Source of the DNA: Mitsuaria sp. PDC51
Lineage (GTDB): Bacteria > Pseudomonadota > Gammaproteobacteria > Burkholderiales > Burkholderiaceae_C
Length of the DNA stretch: 64,000 bases
Assembly: GCF_900113225.1 (NCBI RefSeq)
Contig: NZ_FOZE01000001.1
Location: 124,001 to 188,000, forward strand
Reading direction: 5' to 3'
This document shows positions 10,113 to 18,877 of this stretch, piece by piece (positions within the stretch are counted from its first letter, which is position 1; every line of letters starts with the position of its first letter). The notes under the pieces were generated by a model. It saw only the letters and a program-made list of their open reading frames with translations. It was not told the DNA's origin and did not search any database. A program made the translations under genes and the position numbers.

Positions 10113-10853
10113 TCAGTGGTCGTCGCCGTCGTCGCCGTCGTCGCCGCGGTCGTCTTCCGCCCGATTGGCCGAGCACACCGGCTGGCGCCCCAGCGCGCCG
10201 CGCTCGGCGGCGGTCAGCGGCGCGAAGCGGTTCGGCACCGCCACCGTCAACGAGGAGAGGTAATGCTCCAGCCGCGCCTGCCCGACCTCGATCAGGTCGA
10301 AGGCCTCCGGATCCAGCATCCAGTGGTGCAGCAGCCCGCCCACCAGCGCCATCAGGCCGATCGCCGCCTGCTGCGAGTCCACCTCCGCCGGCAACTGGCC
10401 CAGCGCCTTGGCGCGCTCGAAGGCCTCGCGGTTGTGGCCGGTCCATTCGCGGTGCGCGGCGACCTTGCGCTCGCGCACCGTGGCCATTTCGCCGACGAAC
10501 TCGACCCGCGTGTTGGCGATCTCGAAGGCGCGGCGTGTGCGAGCGTTGAACGCTGCGCAGTGCATGACGTTCATCAGGCGCAGCCGCAAGTCGTCCAATG
10601 GCCGGTCCGGACCGGGCGAGACCGAGGCTTCGAAGTCCTCCTCCAGCGGCATGGTGGCGCGTTCCATCATGGCGTTGAAGAGTTGGACCTTGTCCTCGAA
10701 GTGCCAGTAGACGGCGCCACGCGTCACGCCGGCGGCCTGCGCGATGTCCTGCAGCGAGGTGCGCGAGACGCCGCGTTCATGGAACAGCTGCTCCGCGGCG
10801 TCCAGCAGGCGGGCGCGGGTTTCCTGGGCTTCTTGTTTGGTTCGGCGGGCCAT
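10113..10853 (-). CDS. acrR: TetR-family repressor of multidrug efflux (AcrR/TtgR type)
   Basis: 246 residues from ATG 10853 (MARRTKQEAQETR). The N-terminal helix-turn-helix 'TSLQDIAQAAGVTRGAVYWHF' (about residues 31-51) is the classic AcrR/MtrR/TtgR recognition segment. The rest is the all-helical ligand-binding domain. The gene is divergent from acrA, and an AcrR-like operator lies between them, so it should repress acrAB-oprM and itself until a drug binds. The C-terminus is an Asp-rich tail (DDRGDDGDDGDD) encoded by a GTC/GCC simple repeat, which is unusual for the family. A TACAAT -10-like box lies at 10862-10867 on the minus strand. Confidence 0.92.
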   Translation of the reverse strand: MARRTKQEAQETRARLLDAAEQLFHERGVSRTSLQDIAQAAGVTRGAVYWHFEDKVQLFNAMMERATMPLEEDFEASVSPGPDRPLDDLRLRLMNVMHCAAFNARTRRAFEIANTRVEFVGEMATVRERKVAAHREWTGHNREAFERAKALGQLPAEVDSQQAAIGLMALVGGLLHHWMLDPEAFDLIEVGQARLEHYLSSLTVAVPNRFAPLTAAERGALGRQPVCSANRAEDDRGDDGDDGDDH

Positions 10854-10882
10854 GGGGCGCGATTGTAGAAGCACGTTCCAGA

Positions 10883-10906
10883 AACATACATGCATGAATG
10901 TATGTA
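10883..10906. promoter_or_regulatory. AcrR-type operator
   Basis: Perfect half-sites ACATACAT (10884-10891) and ATGTATGT (10898-10905) flank a 6-nt centre, GCATGA. The spacing and sequence equal the known E. coli AcrR site apart from one flanking base and part of the centre. It lies between acrR and acrA. It is just upstream of a good -10 box, TATACT (10907-10912), for acrA and about 15 bp from the acrR -10, so one bound repressor would block both promoters. Confidence 0.85.
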
Positions 10907-11062
10907 TATACTGCGCGACTTTGGGTCGAACCGTGACGGCGCCAGGCGTCGTGGCGGGGAGGGCCCGGGCTTGCCGGAAGCGGCCGCCGATCTCCCGCCT
11001 GGCGACGTCGCGCCGGGCCGCTCATCCGAAGAACTGATCTGTACTGCGAGAGGAATCCCATC

Positions 11063-12340
11063 GTGATGTCTACCCCTCTGACAAAAGCAACGCCGGGGTC
11101 GGAGCGCCCGAGCCTGAAGGCCGGCGCGCGCATGCTCTACCTGCTGCCGCTGGTGATCTCGATCGCGGCGGTGCTGACCGCCTGCGGCAAGGACGAGGCG
11201 GCGGCCGGCAAGGGCGGGCCGGGCGGCGGCGGGATGCCGCCGGCCAATGTCGGCGTGGTCACGGTGGGCCAGCAGGCGGTCGCGCTGCAGACCGAGCTGC
11301 CGGGCCGGGTCGAGGCGCTGCGCACCGCGCAGGTCCGGGCGCGCGTCAACGGCGTGGTGCTCAAGCGGCTCTTCACCGAAGGCTCGGAGGTCAAGGCCGG
11401 CCAGGCGCTGTTCCTGATCGACCCGGCGCCCTACCAGGCGCAGTTCGACAGCGCCAATGCCAACCTCGCCAAGGCGCAGGCCAACGAGGCGCAGGCCGCC
11501 GCGCAGGCCGCGCGCAACAAGCCGCTGGCCGACGCGAAGGCGATCAGCCAGCAGGAATACATCACCTCGGTGGCGACCGCCAAGGCCGCCGCGGCCGACG
11601 TGGCCGCCGCCAAGGCCGCCGTCGTGCAGGCCAAGCTGAGCCTGGACTACGCCCACGTGTACGCGCCGATCTCGGGCCGCATCGGCCGCGCGCTGGTGAC
11701 CGAGGGCGCGCTGGTCGGCGCGTCCGACGCGACGCAGCTCGCGCTGATCCAGCAGGTCAGCAGCGTCTACGTCAACTTCACGCAGTCGGCCAACGAGGTG
11801 CAGGCGATGCGCCGCGCGCTGGCCGCGGGCCAGTTGCGCAGCGCGGGCGCGAATGCGGCGCAGGTCGAGGTTGTCGGCGACGACGGCACCGTCTACCCGC
11901 GCACCGGCAAGCTGCTGTTCACCGACCTGAGCGTCGATCCGACCTCCGGCCAGGTGACGCTGCGCGCCGAGGTGCCCAACCCCGACGGCCTGCTGCTGCC
12001 CGGCCAGTACGTGCGGGTGCGCGTCGCGCAGGCGGAGCTGCCCTCGGCGGTGCTGCTGCCGCAGCAGGCGGTGACGCGCGGCTCCACCGGCGACACGGTG
12101 CTGGTGGTCGGCCCCGACAACAAGCCCGCCCCGCGCAAGGTCAAGATCGGCAACGCGATCGGCAACCAGTGGGTGGTGCTGGACGGCCTCAAGCCCGGTG
12201 AGAAGGTCATCGCCGACGGCTTCCAGAAGATGTTCGTGCCGGGGGCGCCGGTGAATCCGGTGCCGTTCAACCCGGCCAGCGCGGCGTCCGGAGCGGCCTC
12301 CGGCGCGGCGCCCGCCGCCTCCGGCGCGGCGAGCCGCTGA
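11063..12340 (+). CDS. acrA: RND efflux periplasmic adaptor lipoprotein (AcrA/MexA/TtgA type)
   Basis: 425 residues from GTG 11063 (GAGAGGA 8 nt upstream); the ATG at 11066 is the alternative start. A basic N-terminus and hydrophobic segment end in a lipobox with C41 (VLTAC). The adaptor domains follow in order: a lipoyl half ('VRARVNGVVLKRLFTEGSEVKAGQALF'), an Ala-rich alpha-hairpin (about 130-200), a second lipoyl half ('YAPISGRIGRALVTEGALV'), a beta-barrel ('VDPTSGQVTLRAEVPNPDG') and a membrane-proximal domain. The Ala/Ser/Gly tail is low complexity. It bridges AcrB and the outer-membrane channel encoded just downstream. Confidence 0.95.
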   Translation: MMSTPLTKATPGSERPSLKAGARMLYLLPLVISIAAVLTACGKDEAAAGKGGPGGGGMPPANVGVVTVGQQAVALQTELPGRVEALRTAQVRARVNGVVLKRLFTEGSEVKAGQALFLIDPAPYQAQFDSANANLAKAQANEAQAAAQAARNKPLADAKAISQQEYITSVATAKAAAADVAAAKAAVVQAKLSLDYAHVYAPISGRIGRALVTEGALVGASDATQLALIQQVSSVYVNFTQSANEVQAMRRALAAGQLRSAGANAAQVEVVGDDGTVYPRTGKLLFTDLSVDPTSGQVTLRAEVPNPDGLLLPGQYVRVRVAQAELPSAVLLPQQAVTRGSTGDTVLVVGPDNKPAPRKVKIGNAIGNQWVVLDGLKPGEKVIADGFQKMFVPGAPVNPVPFNPASAASGAASGAAPAASGAASR

Positions 12341-12369
12341 GCGCCTGACGCTCAGGAAGGATCCAAGAC

Positions 12370-15300
12370 ATGGCACGTTTCTTCATTGATCGCCCCATCT
12401 TCGCGTGGGTGATCGCCCTGTTCATCCTGGTCTTCGGCGGGGTGGCGATCACCCAGCTGCCGGTGGCGCAGTACCCGACCGTGGCGCCGCCCTCGCTGGT
12501 GATCTCCGTGGCCTACCCCGGCGCGTCGGCCAAGACGCTGGACGAGGCGGTGGTCTCCGTCATCGAGCAGGAGCTCAACGGCGCGCCCGGCCTGGCCTAC
12601 ATGGAATCGATCAGCCAGGCCAACGGCACCGGCTCGATCACGGTGACCTTCGAGTCCGGCACCAACATCGACCTGGCGCAGGTCGAGATCCAGAACCGCC
12701 TCTCGCGCGCCACGCCGCGCCTGCCGGCAGCGGTCACCCAGCAGGGCGTGCGCGTGGACAAGTCGCGCTCCAACTTCCTGCTGTTCGTGACCATGGCGTC
12801 CCAGGACGGCTCGATGGACCCGATCGCGCTGGGCGACTACGCCGCCCGCAACATCGTCCCCGAGATCCAGCGCATCCCCGGCGTGGGCCAGGCGCAGCTG
12901 TTCGGCTCCGAGCGCGCGATGCGCATCTGGCTGGACCCGGCCAAGATGCAGTCCTACAACCTCAGCCCGGCCGAGGTCAGCGCCGCCGTCTCCGCGCAGA
13001 ACGCGCTGGTGCCGGCCGGCGTGCTGGGCGACCGCCCGAACACGAGCAGCCAGACGATGTCGGCCACCATCGTGGTCAAGGGCCAGCTCGAGGACAAGGC
13101 GCAGTTCGAGAAGATCGTCCTGCGCGCCAACACCGACGGCTCCAAGGTGCTGCTCAAGGACGTCGCCCGCATCGAGCTGGGCGGCCAGAGCTACGCCACC
13201 TACACCCGCCTGAACGGCCAGCCCTCCACCGGCATCGGCGTGCAGCTCTCGCCCACCGGCAACGCGCTGGGCACCGCCACCGCGATCAAGCAGCGGATGG
13301 AGGAGCTGAAGAAGTACTTCCCCGCGGGCGTCGTCTACACCGTCCCGTACGACTCGTCGAAGTTCGTGAAGATCTCGATCTCGCAGGTCGTCGAGACGCT
13401 GGTGGAAGCCATCATCCTGGTGTTCCTGGTGATGTACCTGTTCCTGCAGGACTGGCGCTACACGCTGATCCCGACGCTGGTGGTGCCGGTGGCGCTGCTG
13501 GGCACCTTCGGCGTGATGCTGGCGCTGGGCTTCTCGATCAACGTGCTGACGCTGTTCGGCATGGTGCTGGCGATCGGCATCCTGGTCGACGACGCGATCG
13601 TCGTCGTCGAGAACGTCGAACGCATCATGAGCGAGGAGGGCCTGAGCCCGCGCGAGGCGACCAAGAAGGCGATGGGCCAGATCTCCGGCGCCATCATCGG
13701 CATCACCACGGTGCTGATCGCGGTGTTCGTGCCGATGGCGTTCTTCGCCGGCTCGGTGGGCAACATCTACCGCCAGTTCTCGCTGGCGATGGTGGCCTCG
13801 ATGGCGCTGTCGGCGCTGATGGCGCTGTCGCTGACGCCGGCGCTGTGCGCGACGCTGCTCAAGCCGGTCGAGGCGGGCCACCACCACGAGAAGCGCGGCT
13901 TCTTCGGCTGGTTCAACCGTGGCTTCTCGCGCACCGCCAAGGGCTACGAGGGCTGGGTGGCCAGGCTGCTCAAGCGCAGCGGCACGATGATGGTGGCCTT
14001 CGCCGCGGTCGTCGCGGTGGTGGGCTGGCTGTACATCCGCATGCCCACCTCCTTCCTGCCGAACGAGGACCAGGGCTACCTGATCGTCAACGTGCAGCTG
14101 CCGCCGGGCGCGACCTCCAACCGGACCGAGGCCGCCGTCGCCGCCGTCGAGAACTTCCTGCACAAGCAGCCGGAAGTGGCCGACACCATCGGCGTGATCG
14201 GCTTCTCCTTCTCCGGCCAGGGCCAGAACGCCGCGCTGGTGTTCGTGCCGCTCAAGCCGTGGGAGGAGCGCAAGGGCAAGGACCACAGCGCGCAGGCGCT
14301 GGCCGGCCGCGTGATGGGCGCGATGATGGTGGGCGTGCGCGACGCGTTCATCTTCCCGCTCTCGCCGCCCCCGATCCCGGAACTGGGCACCGCCACCGGC
14401 TTCGCGCTGCGCCTGCAGGACCGCGGCGGCCTCGGCCACGAGGCCCTGCTCAACGCGCGCAACCAGCTGATGGGCATGGCGCAGAAGAGCAAGATCATCA
14501 CCGGCATGCGGCCCGACGGCCTGGAGGACGCGCCGCAGCTGCAGGTCGACATCGACCGCGACAAGGCGCAGGCGCTGGGCGTCGGCTACGACACGATCGC
14601 GCGCACGCTGGGCATCCAGCTGGGCTCGACCTATGTCAACGACTTCCCCAGCACCGGCCGCATGCAGCGCGTGGTGGTGCAGGCCGACGCGCCCAAGCGC
14701 ATGACGCCGGAGGACGTGCTGGCCATCAACGTGACCAACGCGCAGGGCGCCAACGTGCCGCTGTCGGCCTTCGCCTCCAGCCGCTGGATCACCGGCCAGA
14801 TGCAGGCCACCCGCTACAACGGCTATCCGGCGATGCGCCTGGCCGGCGACGCGGCGGCCGGCGCCTCGACGGGCCAGGCGATGAAGGAACTCGAGTCGAT
14901 GATCCGCCAGCTCCCGCCGGGCATCGGCTACGAGTGGACCGGCCTGTCGCGCGAGGAGCAGCTCTCCGGCTCGCAGGCCGGCATCCTGCTGGCGTTCTCG
15001 CTGCTGGCGGTGTTCCTGTGCCTGGCCGCGCTCTACGAGAGCTGGTCCATCCCGCTGTCGGTGATGCTGGTGGTGCCGCTGGGCCTGCTGGGCGCGCTGC
15101 TCGGCGCGACGCTGCGCGGCATGCCCAACGACGTGTACTTCAAGGTCGGCCTGATCACCATCATCGGCCTGTCGGCGAAGAACGCGATCCTGATCATCGA
15201 GTTCGCCAAGGACCTGCAGGCGCAGGGCAAGGGGCTGGTGGAGTCGGTGCTGGAGGCGGCGCACCTGCGCTTCCGCCCGATCATCATGACCTCGATGGCC

Positions 15301-15555
15301 TTCATCCTGGGCGTGACGCCGCTGTTCTTCGCCTCGGGCGCGGGCTCGGCGAGCCAGCGGGCGATCGGCACCGGCGTGCTGTCGGGCATGGTGACCGCGA
15401 CGGTGCTGGCGGTGGTGTTCGTGCCGGTGTTCTTCCTGGTGGTGCGCCGCTTCTTCAAGGGCAGCGAGCGCCAGCAGAAGCTGTACTCGCATGAGCTCGA
15501 CGGCCCTGACGCGACCCGGGCCGCCCACGCCGCGAAGAACGCGGACGGAGTCTGA
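12370..15555 (+). CDS. acrB: RND multidrug efflux permease (AcrB/MexB type, HAE1 family)
   Basis: 1061 residues from ATG 12370, preceded by AAGGA. It starts with MARFFIDRPIFAWVIAL and keeps the HAE1 landmarks. The proton-relay aspartates D407-D408 are in GILVDDAIVVVENVER, and the matching lysine K937 is in GLSAKNAILI. It has two large periplasmic loops and twelve predicted membrane helices. The length equals the family norm. The trimer exchanges protons for lipophilic drugs and passes them to the AcrA-OprM conduit. It lies 29 bp after acrA and 2 bp before the channel gene, so the three form one operon under AcrR. Confidence 0.97.
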   Translation: MARFFIDRPIFAWVIALFILVFGGVAITQLPVAQYPTVAPPSLVISVAYPGASAKTLDEAVVSVIEQELNGAPGLAYMESISQANGTGSITVTFESGTNIDLAQVEIQNRLSRATPRLPAAVTQQGVRVDKSRSNFLLFVTMASQDGSMDPIALGDYAARNIVPEIQRIPGVGQAQLFGSERAMRIWLDPAKMQSYNLSPAEVSAAVSAQNALVPAGVLGDRPNTSSQTMSATIVVKGQLEDKAQFEKIVLRANTDGSKVLLKDVARIELGGQSYATYTRLNGQPSTGIGVQLSPTGNALGTATAIKQRMEELKKYFPAGVVYTVPYDSSKFVKISISQVVETLVEAIILVFLVMYLFLQDWRYTLIPTLVVPVALLGTFGVMLALGFSINVLTLFGMVLAIGILVDDAIVVVENVERIMSEEGLSPREATKKAMGQISGAIIGITTVLIAVFVPMAFFAGSVGNIYRQFSLAMVASMALSALMALSLTPALCATLLKPVEAGHHHEKRGFFGWFNRGFSRTAKGYEGWVARLLKRSGTMMVAFAAVVAVVGWLYIRMPTSFLPNEDQGYLIVNVQLPPGATSNRTEAAVAAVENFLHKQPEVADTIGVIGFSFSGQGQNAALVFVPLKPWEERKGKDHSAQALAGRVMGAMMVGVRDAFIFPLSPPPIPELGTATGFALRLQDRGGLGHEALLNARNQLMGMAQKSKIITGMRPDGLEDAPQLQVDIDRDKAQALGVGYDTIARTLGIQLGSTYVNDFPSTGRMQRVVVQADAPKRMTPEDVLAINVTNAQGANVPLSAFASSRWITGQMQATRYNGYPAMRLAGDAAAGASTGQAMKELESMIRQLPPGIGYEWTGLSREEQLSGSQAGILLAFSLLAVFLCLAALYESWSIPLSVMLVVPLGLLGALLGATLRGMPNDVYFKVGLITIIGLSAKNAILIIEFAKDLQAQGKGLVESVLEAAHLRFRPIIMTSMAFILGVTPLFFASGAGSASQRAIGTGVLSGMVTATVLAVVFVPVFFLVVRRFFKGSERQQKLYSHELDGPDATRAAHAAKNADGV

Positions 15556-15557
15556 CG

Positions 15558-16973
15558 ATGATGAAAAGAAAACTCTCAGTGATGGCCGCGGCCGCCGCCA
15601 CGGTGGCGCTGCTGGCGGGCTGCGTGAACCTGGCGCCCGAGCACCAGCGCCCCGAGGCGCCGGTGGCGCCGCAGTGGCCCCAGGGCCCGGGCGCCGAGGC
15701 GGCCGACGCCAAGGCCGCCACCGAGCTGCAATGGCAGCAGTTCTTCCGCGACGAGCGGCTCAAGCAGCTGATCGACCTCGCGCTGAAGAACAACCGCGAT
15801 CTGCGCGTGGCGCTGCTGAATGTCGACGTGGCGCGGGCGCAGGCCAACGTCACGGCGGCCAACCGCTGGCCGACGGTCAACCTCGGACTGTCGGCGCAGC
15901 GCGGTCCGCAGACCACGTCCAGCGGCGACAGCCAGATCGTCAGCGTCTACCAGGCGGGGCTGCAGGTCACGTCCTACGAGCTCGACCTGTTCAGCCGGGT
16001 CAAGAACCAGAGCGCCGCGGCCTTCGCCCAGTACCTGGCGACGGACGAGGCGGCGCGCTCGGCGCGGATCAGCCTGGTCGCGGGCGTGGCCCAGGCCTAC
16101 CTGGCGGTGCAGGCCGACGAGGAACTGCTGGCGCTCACGCGCCAGACGCTGGCCACGCGCGAGGACAGCCTCAAGCTGATGCAGCTGAAGTTCGACAACG
16201 GCGCCGCGTCCAACCTGGACCTGAGCACTGCCAGGTCATCCTATGAATCGGCGCGGGCCACCCTCGCGCAGGCCGAGCGCACGCGCCAGCAGGACCTGAA
16301 CGCGCTGACGCTGCTGGTGGGGCAGACCCTGCCGGACGCGCTGCCGCAAGCGCGCCCGCTGAGCGACCAGACCATGGGCGCGCTGCTGGCGGGCGTGCCC
16401 TCGCAGGTGCTGGTGGGCCGGCCCGACGTGCGCCAGGCCGAGCAGCAGCTGGTGGCGGCCGAGGCCAACATCGGCGTCGCCCGCGCGGCCTACTTCCCGA
16501 GCATCACGCTGACCAGCAGCGTGGGCACGGCCAGCAGCGCGCTGAAGGACCTGTTCAGCCAGAGCGCGTGGAGCATCGCGGGCTCGGCGCTGATGCCGAT
16601 CTTCGACGCGGGACGGGTGAAGAACAACGTCGCGGCGGCCAGGGCCAATCGCGAGATCGCGGTCGCCCAGTACGAGAAGACCGTGCAGACGGCCTTCAAG
16701 GAAGTGGCCGACGCGCTGGCGGGCCGCGCGACGCTGGACGAGCAGCTCCGCGCCCAGGACGCGCAGGCCGCGGCGGAGGCGACCCGCCTCGAGCTGGTGG
16801 ACCTGAGCTACCGCAACGGCGCGGCGTCCAGCCTGGACCTGCTGGACGCGCAGCGCGCCAGCTTCGCGGCGCAGCAGGCGGCGCTGCAGGTGCGCCTGGC
16901 GCAGCTGCAGAACCAGGTGCAGCTCTACAAGGTGCTGGGCGGCGGCCTGGACCCGGCGCGCCAGCCGTCCTGA
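15558..16973 (+). CDS. oprM: efflux outer-membrane factor lipoprotein (OprM/NodT type)
   Basis: 471 residues from ATG 15558. The signal peptide ends at a lipobox with C22 (LLAGC). Two repeated outer-membrane efflux protein domains follow; diagnostic stretches are 'LALKNNRDLRVALLNVD', 'SYELDLFSRV', 'VPSQVLVGRPDVRQAEQQL' and 'ARAAYFPSITLTSS'. This is the TolC-type trimeric tunnel completing the RND pump. Only 2 bp separate it from acrB. The tail 'RLAQLQNQVQLYKVLGGG' is typical of the family end. Confidence 0.96.
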   Translation: MMKRKLSVMAAAAATVALLAGCVNLAPEHQRPEAPVAPQWPQGPGAEAADAKAATELQWQQFFRDERLKQLIDLALKNNRDLRVALLNVDVARAQANVTAANRWPTVNLGLSAQRGPQTTSSGDSQIVSVYQAGLQVTSYELDLFSRVKNQSAAAFAQYLATDEAARSARISLVAGVAQAYLAVQADEELLALTRQTLATREDSLKLMQLKFDNGAASNLDLSTARSSYESARATLAQAERTRQQDLNALTLLVGQTLPDALPQARPLSDQTMGALLAGVPSQVLVGRPDVRQAEQQLVAAEANIGVARAAYFPSITLTSSVGTASSALKDLFSQSAWSIAGSALMPIFDAGRVKNNVAAARANREIAVAQYEKTVQTAFKEVADALAGRATLDEQLRAQDAQAAAEATRLELVDLSYRNGAASSLDLLDAQRASFAAQQAALQVRLAQLQNQVQLYKVLGGGLDPARQPS

Positions 16974-17044
16974 GGCCGGCGGCGGCCCCGCCCGCGCTCC
17001 GGCGCCGGACCGCATCGCGGCCGGCGCCGTTTTTCATCCGGCGC

Positions 17045-17500
17045 TCATTGCCCCAGCGTGTCGGTGCGGCGCCAGCTCGAGCCGCTGCCGCGACCCTGGG
17101 CCTGCGGGCGGCCGAGTTGCATGATCTCGATGGCGTGGCAGGCCGCTTCGGTGGCGTAGCTGAGGGCTTCGTTCTCCGTCGCCCAGACGGCGTCGAGCGA
17201 GGGGTGGACGACGTCCTCGGCGCCGGTCGCCGGGCCGGCTCCGAGCGCGGCCCCGCCGGACGCCGCTGCCTCGCGCGCCGGAGCGGCGTCCATCGCCGCG
17301 CGCCGTGCCGGCGGTGCTTCCAGCTCCTCACCGAACGCGTCGTTGGCGGCCGGTCCGCCGCCGAGGAATTCATGATCGGTCGCGTCATGGCGCCGTCGCC
17401 CGGTATCCAGCAGCTGGTAGCGGCCAAGGTAGGCGCCGCCGGGCGTGGGCGTCGATTCGACCCGGTACGAGACGCCGCGGTACTGTCCGTCGCGTTGCAT
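17045..17500 (-). CDS. hypothetical protein
   Basis: 151 residues from ATG 17500, with AGGGAGAA upstream. The N-terminus 'YRGVSYRVESTPTPGGAYLGRYQLLD' looks like a small beta-sheet module. An Ala/Gly-rich low-complexity middle follows. The helical end 'ALSYATEAACHAIEIMQLGRP' resembles tails of small Burkholderiales proteins of unknown function. No signal peptide or membrane segment is present. It converges on the oprM gene. Function unknown. Confidence 0.65.
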   Translation of the reverse strand: MQRDGQYRGVSYRVESTPTPGGAYLGRYQLLDTGRRRHDATDHEFLGGGPAANDAFGEELEAPPARRAAMDAAPAREAAASGGAALGAGPATGAEDVVHPSLDAVWATENEALSYATEAACHAIEIMQLGRPQAQGRGSGSSWRRTDTLGQ

Positions 17501-17741
17501 GGGGGTTCTCCCTGTGCCTTCGATGAAGCGTTCGCGGCAATTCACACGCCCGGCGCGCATGCGGACCCCGACGCCCCAGGCCCGGCGGGCGCGCTCGGCG
17601 CACATGCAGGGGCGTAGCCCGCCGCGCCGGGACGGCGATGTCCTCGGCCGCATCCGGCGGACGGCGCCAACGCCATGACGGACGGCGTCCGGTGACGCGG
17701 CGCAGTTGTGACAACATCGGCGGCTTCAGTCCCGACCTTCG

Positions 17742-18830
17742 ATGCCGATCTTGGATGCCCTGCTCGCCCGCCTGACCTCGACCGTGCCGGTCGCCCGGAA
17801 CCTGGACCAGCTCACCCGCCCGCTGCTGGAGATGCTGGGCTCGATCACCGGACTCGAATCGACCTACCTGACGACCATCGACCTGCGCGCCGGCGAGCAG
17901 CACGTGCTGATCGCGCGCAACACCGGCGCGATGACCATCCCCGAGGGGCTGACGGTGGCCTGGTCCGACACCCTGTGCAAGCGCGCGCTGGACGCCGGCC
18001 GCATGGCCACCAGCGACGTGGCGGACTGCTGGGGGGACTCCGACGCGGCGCGACAGCTGGGCATCCAGACCTATGTCAGCGCGCCGGTGCGCGACGACGG
18101 CGGCGCGCTGATGGGCACGCTGTGCGCGGCCAGCGCGCAGCGCCGGCCGATCGCACCGGAGGCGGAGTCGCTGCTGCGGCTGTTCTCCTCGCTGGTGGGG
18201 CAATTCCTGCAGCGCGAGCGGCTGGTGGCGGACCTGCGCGCCGCCAACGAGCAGCTGGCGACCTACGCGCTGACCGACGCGCTGACCGGCCTGCCGAACC
18301 GCCGCGCGCTGTTCGACGAGCTGCAGCGCCAGCTGCAGCGAGCCGCGCGCGACGGCACCTGCGTGCTGCTGGGCTGCATCGACCTGGACGGCTTCAAGAC
18401 CGTCAACGACCAGCTCGGCCATCACCGCGGCGACCTGTTCCTGCGCGAGATGGCCCAGCGCCTGTCGCTGGAGCTGCGCGGCTCGGACATGCTGGCGCGG
18501 GTCGGTGGCGACGAGTTCGTGGTCGTCGGACCCGGCGTGGCGCTGGGCGGGGCCTCGTCCGCGCAGGCGCCGCTGCTCGATCGTGGCGAGCCGGCCCAGG
18601 CGGCGCGCACGCTGGAGCAGCGCGCGTCGCTCGCCAGCGTCGGGCGCTTCGAACTGGAAGGCCATGCGCTGCAGTACGCCGGCGCGAGCGTCGGCGTTGT
18701 CGCGCTGGACCCGACCGGGCTCAGCGTCGAACAGGCCCTGCACCTGGCCGACGAGCGCATGTACGACGTGAAGCGCGCCCGCCGCCGCAGCGTGATCGTG
18801 CCCGCGGTCATCGCGCAGGCGGCGGACTGA
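17742..18830 (+). CDS. GAF-GGDEF diguanylate cyclase
   Basis: 362 residues from ATG 17742. Residues 15-165 form a GAF sensor domain ('VLIARNTGAMTIPEG', 'QTYVSAPVRDDGGALMGTLC'). After a short helical linker comes a GGDEF domain (about 200-355) with LTDALTGLPNRRALF, the metal-binding IDLDGFKTVND and an intact GGDEF at 255-259. An RxxD allosteric I-site (RGSD, 246-249) lies exactly five residues before it, so product inhibition is expected. An insertion rich in Ala, Pro and Gln follows the GGDEF strand. It should make c-di-GMP in the cytoplasm in response to an unknown ligand. Confidence 0.93.
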   Translation: MPILDALLARLTSTVPVARNLDQLTRPLLEMLGSITGLESTYLTTIDLRAGEQHVLIARNTGAMTIPEGLTVAWSDTLCKRALDAGRMATSDVADCWGDSDAARQLGIQTYVSAPVRDDGGALMGTLCAASAQRRPIAPEAESLLRLFSSLVGQFLQRERLVADLRAANEQLATYALTDALTGLPNRRALFDELQRQLQRAARDGTCVLLGCIDLDGFKTVNDQLGHHRGDLFLREMAQRLSLELRGSDMLARVGGDEFVVVGPGVALGGASSAQAPLLDRGEPAQAARTLEQRASLASVGRFELEGHALQYAGASVGVVALDPTGLSVEQALHLADERMYDVKRARRRSVIVPAVIAQAAD

Positions 18831-18877
18831 TCCGCCGCTACGACCTGGCCGCGTGATGGCGTGAGCTCGGGGCCCGC

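Noticed and set aside
12352..15528. Very long open frame antisense to acrB (over 1000 codons)
   Set aside because: It is a shadow of G+C-rich codon bias. Its translation is an artificial mix of His, Arg, Asp, Gln and Val without domains, while the other strand encodes an intact RND permease.
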